Assembly (NCBI GenBank): GCA_964017235.1
Contig: OZ024936.1
Location: forward strand, 32,014,040 to 32,078,039
Direction of reading: 5' to 3'
Length of the DNA: 64,000 nt
From: Sabellastarte sp. h YS-2021
Taxonomy: Eukaryota; Annelida; Polychaeta; Sabellida; Sabellidae
Below the pieces are notes generated by a model. That model had not been told where the DNA came from. It worked only from the letters and a program-made list of their open reading frames with translations, and ran no database searches. The position numbers and the translations under genes are program-made. This document shows positions 58,301 through 64,000 of this stretch, piece by piece. The first letter of the stretch is position 1. Each line of letters opens with the position of its first letter.

Positions 58301-60851
58301 CCACAGTGTTAGTTTTGAACTGTTATTTTTTTATATTAAATAAATTTGTCAAATAAAAATATCTGTATTTTCCTGCCGTAGCTTGAAAACAACTGGTAAC
58401 TGCTACTGTACGTATCCCATCGTCCATAACACTAACAGTAAAAGTACATTTTGGTAAACTAACCTACACATTAGTACCATCAAGAATGAAGTTAATGGAC
58501 TGACTGAACTTAATTTCAATGTATTGAATGTATTCAATTAATTTCATGTGTATGTATGTTTGTATGGAACCAGATAAGGGACACAGAACTGTTTTCTTGG
58601 CATTTTTATCTTGTTCCCACAAGATAAGAAGTTGTGCCCACGAGTTAGCAACTCATTACCACAAGTTAACAGCTCATTACCATGAGATACTAAGTCATTC
58701 CTGCAAGATAGCAAGTCATTCCCACAAGTTAGCAAGTTGTTCCCACAAGTTAACAAGTCATTACCACAAGATAGCAAGTCATTGCCACAAGTTAGTAAAC
58801 TATTACCACAAGTTAGAAAGTCATTACCAAAAATTAGCAAGTCATTGCCACAGGATAGCAAGTCATTACCACAAGATATGAAGTCATTCCCAAGAGTTAC
58901 TAAGTCATGCTTTGATGCAGCTGTACTGGTAATTTCTTTGTATATGATACCTTACTTATATAGAGGTTACCCATCTAGTAGTATACCATTCAAGTTTACA
59001 TATGCCTGTAGGCTTTCAGTGACCTTTGGATGTTGCATGTTTACTATTACTTTATATGTTGAACTTTTATACCATTATGGTCATCATTTTAGTGATTTTT
59101 ATGGTTATTCTTCTTAGTTACCTACCTAGTGACCTTCAGAGGTCACCTACATGTATATAGCATTATTGTATTTTAGACGTTTACTACTATTTGGGTTGTA
59201 GTGTCGGTATGTGGCACCTTAGGGGGAACCGCACCATGTTTGTTGTAAATAATTTTCTATCTGTCTTTTATCTGGTAACAATCTTAAATGAATTTATCTA
59301 TTATTAACTAGTTCCAGTAATAATTGATAATACTGCCAAGCTCTTAGTAGTCGCTGTTATAAAAGTTATGTATAATAAATAGTTTTAACCCCTGTTTGCA
59401 TATTATTGGTCCCTGGGAATGAGTTAATATGTGGTGCGAACGAGTTACTAAGTGGAAACGAGTTACTAAGTGGTGGAAACGAGATAGTAAGTGGTGGGAA
59501 CGTGTTAGTAAGTGGTGGGAGCGACTTAATAAGTGGTGGGAACGACTTAATAAGTGGTAGGAATGACTTACTAAGTGGTGGGAATGAGTTAGTAAGTGGT
59601 CAGAATGACTTAATCAGTGGTAGGAACGAGTTAGTAAGTGGTGAGAATTATTTAATAAGGGGTGGGTATGAATGAAAACAAGGATTTACTATCTTGTGTG
59701 TAACCACTTAATATCTTGTTCCCACAAGTTAATATCTCATTCCAAAGACTTAAAATCTCATCCCCACGACTGAGTATCTCATTACCATAACTTAGTATCT
59801 CATAAGCACAACTTACTAAGTTGTGGGAATGACAAAGTATCTTGTGGTAATGACTAAGTAACTCGTGGTAACTAAATAAAAAAAGATAATAAAACAGTTC
59901 TATGTCCCTTCCTGGACTCCATATACTTGTGTGTATGCATGCAGATATTTGTTCAATGATTACTTCATATAAGATAAAAAATATAACATAAAAACAAATC
60001 CTTTGTGATATATTATAATGAGACCCAGTTTCATGACTTATGAAAATTTTACAGAGAACTATTTAAAATATTTACATTATTATTAGTTTATACTTTGGTG
60101 ACATCAGCTTTTTATGGTGACTTCAGTTTGCCTTTTGATTTATCAGAAATGCCACTCAGTGCCATTGTATTAAATAATTTATCAATTCAGTACCTTGAAG
60201 GTTATTTATGGGTGATGTTAAATAATATATGTCACAGCCTTTGATCATAAAAAGGTATTGTTTTTCTTAATGAAATTAACAGTGGTAAAAAAGAGCCTAC
60301 GGTTGTAAAAGTTCTAACACATTTACCTCCAGCCTCTGAATGATTGTGGTTTGAATAGCAATAAATATCACTTGCTTCTATTGTGGGAAATACCTGGTAT
60401 GCACTGCTTCCTGTCACAAACACAACTGTTCGTTATGATAATAACTATACAAGAGGTTACAGTAGTCTAGCAGCTAGCAGATTTTAATATTTAATCACCA
60501 GCTCACAACAATGAGGCATTGAGTTTGAGTAATGAGTAGAAGGTCATGAAAAATACAGGATGTACTGCAAGCAAATCCTTATAATACATTAACTGTTAAA
60601 GGGACAATTAACTATAAACTTTGTCTGATTTCCTGCGTAGTGTATTGAAAGACATATTAAACTTCAGTAAGCTAAAGGAATTAATGAATTGTATCAAATA
60701 AAACTAAGTTTACATAAATCCACTTATTTTGGGGAAAAACTCTCTTCCCTTATTCTATTGTTATTTTATTCTATTGTTATTTGAGTTTAAGGACACATTT
60801 TAGTATCTGTACTATCTTTCATTAAGTAGTGAGTTCAGCACAAGGCTAGTA

Positions 60852-60899
<48 letters not shown>

Positions 60900-63435
60900 G
60901 GTTAAGAATTGAAAAAATGTAGGTAAAAGGAGTTAACCAGTCAGTTCCATCTTTTTTGTCTGCATTTCATTGCATGGCATTGCCTCATTATAAAAAATCG
61001 ATACAAGCCTGTTAATTTCTGGTAAGCTGAATAATTTAATGATTTCAGTCTCCCTGTGAAAAGTAGTTCTTATTACTTCATGTACATCCTGAAATATTAT
61101 GTTACCTTATTCCATACTGATATAACTTCTACCTTAATTGACAGTATATATAATGTATACCTAAACATGAAACACAAGTATCTTCAACCTGCATGTTAAT
61201 TTAACTTTTTTGAAACGCTAGATCGTGTTTGGGGGACCTTTTCTTCCTTATACTTAAGCCATTGTCAGCATTTCTTGAAAAATTCATCAGTAACTTTTCA
61301 AATTATTTTGCAGATAAACAAACAGTAAATGCAAGATGCCCATTACATAATCTCATGAGCAGAGGTACTGACAGGTTCTGTGTAATTTGTAAACTCTCTC
61401 CACCTAGACCCTTTGAGTATTAATTGATCCAGGGTAAACACATATATAATAGTCACGACCTAACTAAACTGGCATGCTTAAATATTTACCATGACAAAGA
61501 CAATTTTGTACCTAATAGCTAGTTATCAAATGATATTTGAATGGTGAGAGATAAAAATCGAAAACAACACTTTCTGATCGATTAAGAGACACACAATGAG
61601 AAAGAACAACGTATTCAACTGAAGACATGACCAGTTATAAAAAGAACAATATATTCAGCTAGAGAATGTACTCAGCTAGAAACATAAGAAATGTATATAT
61701 TCTGCTGGAGAAAAAGTGCAATATCTTCAGCCTGAAACACAGTCAATTACAAAGAGCAATATATGTAGCTAGAGAATAAAAACAAGAAGAAGAAGACAAA
61801 TTCAGCTAGAGACACAGCCAATTGCAGAGTACAACATTTTCAACTAGAGACCCAACCTACTGCAAAGAGCCACACATTCAGCTAGAGGCAGTGTCAAATG
61901 CAAAGAGACAATGTCAAATACAGAACCAATTACAAAGAATGACATATACAGTTAGAGACATAGCCATTTACAAAGAATGACATATTCAGTTAGAGACACA
62001 GCCATTTACAAAAAAAAGAATGACATATTCAGTTAGAGACATAGCTAATTAATAAGAGCCAACTTTCAGCTAGAGGCTCAAGCCAATTGGAAAGAATAAT
62101 GTTTTCAGCCAAGTGGAAAGGTTAACATATTCAAAATGAGAAACAGACATTTACAAAGAACAGCTTACCTTGTCCTGTCTTGCTATCACATCTGTGTCTT
62201 CTCCTGTATTTGGTTATACAAACGGTATCTGCCAGACAAAAACTGGCTTTGTGGCCCTCAGCAGCCATATCCCCAGTGGAGTTCAGGATGTCATAGTGTG
62301 CAAAGTTCTCCATACTATGGAAATGACTGCAATAAAAGATGCAAGGATTAAACGTTAGAAGGATTAAAATACCGAACAAGTCTTCCAAATTGTCAGGGAC
62401 TAAATGGCACTTTACTTCAATTTTTTTAGTTACATCCTGTATTGTAGAAGTTCATGTGTGTGTGTGTTCTACAGTTTTTTTGATTATGTATACATAAATT
62501 AGACATTATTTATTTCATCTCAGCCAGACTAGATCTGCCATGTCTAAACAAAAAAAGACATCTTCAAGGTGGGATATGGTAACCAGGCAGTGACAGGTGC
62601 ACAAAATCCACCTACTCATGACATTGATGCCATTCCCACAGACTGGGATCAGTTGTAGATACAAAGTCTCTCACTCCAAAGTTCCAAGCAGAGGTAGAAA
62701 ATCTCAACAGTATACGTTTGTGTTTAGACCATTCTGAAAAATTAGAAACATATCATGCAACATGTCATGGTTTTATCATATAAACAATGTTTGAAACATA
62801 TTAGTTGAAACTATACGAGCTGCTTTGAACATGGATGTCGATTTACATTTACAGACTGAAGATTGATTTAAAGAACAAATTACCATCTTCTGATACTAGA
62901 TTATTTTTGTGTGAAGCCAAGTTTAATATACTTTTTGTTTGTTTTGGTCTTACATATCACAATGATGGGTCCTCAATAGCTGTGTGAGTTGGTAGGTTTG
63001 GCATCTAATGATAGGCTCTGTGTGGGCTTGACCCCTATTAGTGGCAGTGCAGAAAGCTTATCCCAATATGACCCAGGCTGTTTTGCGGAACATAAACCTT
63101 ATATTTGACATTTACATATTGAAAATTTATTATTTTTTACCCTTTGATAAGTCACCGGAACTCTTTATCTCTCTTCCATATGCAAACTGCCCGTGCTGTA
63201 GACTATGCCCTCGTCAATTTATTTTACAGACACTACAACTACTGATTTCATTACTGCATATTTACCACAAAGAGAATAACAGCCAACTTACCTGTGCTGT
63301 TTGTCTTTATATCATATGCTGAAGAAGAGGCACAGCCCTCCTCCAAGGCACACACCATGTCTTTCAGCTTGCGATGTTCTACTCGCATAGATGAGCGAGT
63401 GCGGGCTGGCTCCACGGTCAAGTCAGGGAGGTACA
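49290..63435 (-). CDS. Gene A: lysyl oxidase-like protein with four EGF-like modules and hydrophobic C-terminus
   Basis: LOX-family copper amine oxidase, predicted at the cell surface or in the matrix; start codon outside the window. Minus-strand exons: 63292-63435, 62616-62733, 62169-62326, 57370-57464, 56131-56242 (LOX domain), 54207-54344, 53217-53360, 50807-50935, 49997-50149 (EGF-like) and 49290-49351 (tail and stop). The copper motif WEWHQCHDHFHSM spans two exons; the cofactor residues are Lys in EGHKASFC and Tyr in [11 protein letters not shown]. All phases join. The end reads [18 protein letters not shown] and then ISLILH before the stop: small residues, a spacer and a hydrophobic tail with almost nothing after it, as in GPI signals. 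N-glycosylation sites occur in the EGF region. Another exon between the last two seen is possible. Confidence 0.9.
49595..49775 (-). mobile_element. SINE family 1, head truncated
   Basis: The TTTATTTATTTATTT tail complement, ACTGTACAGGTCATATCACG and CAGAGGAAACCAGTACATAC match the family. The tRNA-like head breaks off near GTGCCAGGGATCATCCCAGG. It lies in the last intron of gene A. Confidence 0.8.
49905..49935 (+). repeat. Terminal fragment of the CCTCCTTGGCGG-type repeat
   Basis: TAACCTCCTTGGCAGAGGTA is the family's 3' end; the rest is missing. It lies 60 bases beyond the donor of exon 49997-50149. Confidence 0.6.
49997..50149 (-). CDS. Gene A: EGF-like module 4
   Basis: A 153-nt phase 1 to 1 exon with acceptor AATATTTTAG and donor G|GTATGA. 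It encodes [18 protein letters not shown], then [16 protein letters not shown] and CLAFAPVS. Six cysteines fit an EGF-like module; the end feeds the hydrophobic tail exon. Confidence 0.88.
50807..50935 (-). CDS. Gene A: EGF-like module 3
   Basis: A 129-nt phase 1 to 1 exon with acceptor GGTTTCAG and donor G|GTGAGT. It encodes [20 protein letters not shown], then [18 protein letters not shown]. Six cysteines and the YxCxCxxGYxGxxC ending are classical EGF. No counterpart was found in gene B. Confidence 0.92.
51124..51420 (-). mobile_element. CR1-like LINE 3' end relic
   Basis: The minus strand reads [20 protein letters not shown], the C-terminal pattern of CR1/RTE-like LINE proteins. It is followed by an AATAAA (near 51167), ten or eleven C and seventeen A (complement of 51124-51151). 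It is a 5'-truncated copy. Confidence 0.55.
51890..52640. repeat. Degenerate tandem repeat, units of about 220-300 bp
   Basis: The phrases TTCAAATTCAAAGCACTGAT, TCAAGACATCAAGAGCACTG and TTCAAAGCATTTATAGCACT, each followed by a similar A/T-rich ATATC segment, recur near 51980, 52210 and 52515. The units are badly decayed. Confidence 0.45.
52270..52415 (+). mobile_element. SINE-like repeat, family 3
   Basis: GTTTAGCATCTGATCACAGG, GTCCCACAAGTGAC and TGTCCCAATATGGCCCTGGC occur in the same order in the copy at 62960-63100. The start has an A-box-like AGTGGTCTAGTGAATTAGC. Confidence 0.6.
53217..53360 (-). CDS. Gene A: EGF-like module 2
   Basis: A 144-nt phase 1 to 1 exon with acceptor TATGTTTGTACAG and donor G|GTAAGTG. 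It encodes [18 protein letters not shown], then LCLEC and [16 protein letters not shown]. Eight cysteines in the same arrangement as exon 14148-14285 of gene B. Confidence 0.93.
53474..53583. repeat. Two-copy tandem duplication of about 63 bp
   Basis: AAGATATGGACAAACTGGTA...GTTATAGAAAATATTGG occurs at 53474 and again at 53537 with few changes. It lies in an intron of gene A. Confidence 0.85.
54207..54344 (-). CDS. Gene A: EGF-like module 1
   Basis: A 138-nt phase 1 to 1 exon with acceptor TTTTCCCACAG and donor G|GTAAGT. It encodes [20 protein letters not shown], then [12 protein letters not shown] and VCT. The cysteine spacing is identical to exon 15624-15761 of gene B. Two N-glycosylation sites (NSS, NNT) are present. 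Confidence 0.92.
55262..55330 (-). mobile_element. SINE family 1, 3'-end fragment
   Basis: GGGTTTTACATCCCTTTCAAC and a CATATCATCAGGG-like piece resemble the complement of the SINE 3' body. It is head to tail with the fuller copy that follows. Confidence 0.45.
55365..55597 (-). mobile_element. SINE family 1, near full length
   Basis: The tail complement TTTATTTATTTATAAAG, CAGAGGAAACCAGTACATTC, B box complement GGATTCAAACTC and head complement TGTGCCACCATGGCCC are all present, so the copy is essentially complete. Confidence 0.85.
56131..56242 (-). CDS. Gene A: LOX domain part 5
   Basis: A 112-nt phase 0 to 1 exon with acceptor TTTTCAG and donor G|GTAATTC. It encodes [20 protein letters not shown], then [17 protein letters not shown]. 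It closes the LOX domain. Confidence 0.93.
56700..57400 (-). repeat. Tandem repeats derived from the 3' border of LOX exon 4 of gene A
   Basis: Downstream of exon 57370-57464 the intron carries six or more diverged copies of the exon's last 25-30 bases together with the donor and following intron sequence, every 75-110 bases. The copy at 57110-57145 reads GGTCCTGGAGACTATTTATT then TCAG|GTAAAT and would encode GPGDYLFQ beside a good donor. Others lie near 57300, 57225, 57170, 56985 and 56890. Recurrent words are ATTGGTC and ATCATTAGTAAG. Confidence 0.7.
57370..57464 (-). CDS. Gene A: LOX domain part 4, cofactor tyrosine
   Basis: A 95-nt phase 1 to 0 exon encoding [18 protein letters not shown], then [14 protein letters not shown]. 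The Tyr of DIY is the LTQ partner in the family. The donor CAA|GTAAAC is weaker than that of one of the downstream repeat copies (CAG|GTAAAT). Confidence 0.94.
57583..57812 (+). mobile_element. SINE family 1, near full length
   Basis: GGCCACGGTGGTGCAGTGGT (A box region), GGTCGGCAGTTTACAGTAC, GTTGAAAGTGACGTA and an AAATAAATAAATAA tail. The B box is CGGCAGTTCAAGCC, partly decayed. Confidence 0.85.
58545..59935. mobile_element. Foldback-like DNA element with inverted arrays of 21-bp repeats
   Basis: The outer ends are inverted copies: GGGACACAGAACTGTTTT at about 58572 and the complement of GGGACATAGAACTGTTTT at about 59895. Inside the left end an array (58610-58915) repeats CATTACCACAAGTTAGCAAG every 21 bases. 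A unique 480-bp centre follows, then an array in the opposite sense (59405-59665; unit AGTAAGTGGTGGGAACGAGT). A last mixed array (59700-59880) turns at a near-palindrome (CACAACTTACTAAGTTGTG at 59808). Long inverted ends built of short tandem repeats are the hallmark of Foldback elements. No transposase was seen. Heptapeptide-repeat frames ([14 protein letters not shown]) are products of the 21-bp period. Confidence 0.7.
60849..60896. repeat. (AT)n microsatellite
   Basis: An almost pure TA run with one G interruption at the start. Confidence 0.97.
61590..62125. repeat. Degenerate minisatellite, unit about 40-45 bp
   Basis: A unit like ACAAAGAATGACATATTCAG, TTAGAGACACAGCCATTT recurs about a dozen times. 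The copies at 61935-62045 are the most alike, so that end is the youngest. The array stops about 45 bases from exon 62169-62326. Confidence 0.85.
62169..62326 (-). CDS. Gene A: LOX domain part 3, cofactor lysine
   Basis: A 158-nt phase 2 to 1 exon with acceptor TTTTATTGCAG and donor G|GTAAGCT. It encodes [14 protein letters not shown], then [16 protein letters not shown]. It completes the copper site and carries the LTQ lysine. Confidence 0.95.
62616..62733 (-). CDS. Gene A: LOX domain part 2
   Basis: A 118-nt phase 1 to 2 exon with acceptor AATTTTTCAG and donor GA|GTAGGT. It encodes [20 protein letters not shown], then LWEWHQCH, the start of the copper histidine cluster. Confidence 0.94.
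62960..63100 (+). mobile_element. SINE-like repeat, family 3
   Basis: GTTTGGCATCTAATGATAGG, GGCTTGACCCCTATTAG (B-box-like) and TATCCCAATATGACCCAGGC match 52270-52415 in order. The A-box-like part is TGTGTGAGTTGGTAGG. Confidence 0.6.
63292..63435 (-). CDS. Gene A: LOX domain part 1
   Basis: A 144-nt phase 1 to 1 exon with acceptor TATATATTTTCAG and donor G|GTAAGTT. It encodes [19 protein letters not shown], then [18 protein letters not shown]. It starts the LOX domain; the leader exon expected before it is outside the window. Confidence 0.93.
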
Positions 63436-64000
63436 CTGAAAATATATATAAGTTATAGCTGTATTTATCTATTATGTGTTTAATAATAAATCTTTGCTCT
63501 TCCCCATGTTTTGATATCCGTAAGTAGAGGGAACTGTCTTATTTAAACGGTTAACAAGAAAACAATGCCATTTTAAGATAGTTTTTTGGGGGGAATGAGC
63601 GCAACAATTATAGCTGTGATGTCGCAATTCAATATTTCCTAATGACACCTAGCCTTGCTTAAGGCTCAAGTACCGTTGTTATTAAGAGAAAATATACAGA
63701 ATAAAATGTTCATTTTGCATAATGTACTGTTACTTTTACATGTACTGGATTTAACACAGGAATATGGCATAGGCGAATATCTGTCTGCTCAGTTTATATC
63801 GCCTAACATGTATATGGGTGCTTTATGAATACCAAATATCTATGTACAAGTATGAAAACATATGGTACAAATTTGAGCCTTACGCAAGGCTAAATGACAA
63901 CAATCATAGTTGTGATGTCACAATCCCAGGTTTCTTTATGACATAAGATACAAATGTGATTTAACAACCCAACATATTTTTTTTTAATTGAGCCATACGT
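63436..64000 (-). other. Intron of gene A upstream of LOX part 1, cut by window edge
   Basis: By analogy with genes B and C a short leader exon should lie upstream. I found none with a fitting acceptor, donor and phase before the window ends. A weak inverted similarity (CTTAAGGCTCAAGTAC near 63658, GAGCCTTACGCAAGGC near 63873) is present. Confidence 0.5.

Larger units (their letters stand above)
57465..62168 (-). other. Intron of gene A between LOX parts 3 and 4 (4.7 kb)
   Basis: It holds a SINE family 1 copy (57583-57812), a foldback-like element (58545-59935), an (AT)n tract (60849-60896) and a minisatellite running up to exon LOX part 3 (61590-62125). No exon was recognised in it. Confidence 0.65.

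Noticed and set aside
58528-58881. Open frames with a repeated [12 protein letters not shown]-like heptapeptide
   Set aside because: The repetition follows from a 21-bp DNA minisatellite, which keeps frames open on both strands; there is no start context or splice support.
59406-59675. Open frame with GNELVSG-type repeats
   Set aside because: Same cause: the inverted 21-bp array of the foldback-like element.
13220-63435. One giant gene with several LOX domains
   Set aside because: Genes B and C have leader-like exons directly before their LOX domains, and gene A has a stop after a hydrophobic tail, which fits separate genes better.
1-64000. CRISPR arrays, operons or riboswitches
   Set aside because: The sequence is eukaryotic, with spliced genes; the repeats seen have no regular spacers.

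Overview
The window is AT-rich, intron-rich animal DNA. Exons are short with good GT-AG borders, introns are packed with tRNA-derived SINEs, hairpin MITEs, minisatellites, one Nimb/I-like LINE and tyrosine-recombinase retroelements (Ngaro and DIRS1 types). That repeat mix, with the LINE 5' leader type, suggests a lophotrochozoan, most likely a bivalve mollusc; this is inference, as no species-specific marker was recognised.

All host coding sequence I can support lies on the minus strand and belongs to one family: at least three tandem lysyl oxidase (LOX)-like genes. Read in the direction of transcription they are gene A (63435 to 49290, start codon outside the window), gene B (26144 to about 13220, last exon not found) and gene C (6308 to 1387, running off the left edge). 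The LOX domain uses the same five exons in each gene (144/147, 118, 158, 95 and 112 nt) with the same phases, so the array arose by duplication of whole genes. Copper-binding histidines and the Lys and Tyr that form the LTQ cofactor are present wherever those exons are in the window. After the LOX domain, genes A and B continue into cysteine-rich EGF-like exons (four in A, two in B). Gene A ends in a short hydrophobic C-terminal exon like a GPI signal or membrane anchor. Gene C begins with a signal peptide split over two mini-exons. The predicted products are secreted or surface-held copper amine oxidases that would oxidise lysines of extracellular matrix proteins, with EGF-like modules for partner binding or tethering.

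Layout: 1-6308 gene C; 6309-13219 C/B interval with a decayed Ngaro-like fossil and a hairpin element; 13220-26144 gene B, with a DIRS1-like fossil in the intron after its first LOX exon; 26145-49289 B/A interval with a long inverted-repeat pair, a LINE inside it, and a Ngaro-type fossil with split direct repeats (34822-41043); 49290-63435 gene A, with a foldback-like element and an amplified exon border in its introns; 63436-64000 an intron of gene A with nothing recognised.

Most notable: the LOX-EGF-anchor architecture in a tandem array; amplification of the 3' border of a LOX exon in gene A (56.7-57.4 kb); a GC-AG intron in gene C; and a foldback-like element built from inverted 21-bp repeat arrays (58.5-59.9 kb). 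All coordinates and splice sites were read by eye, without alignment software.
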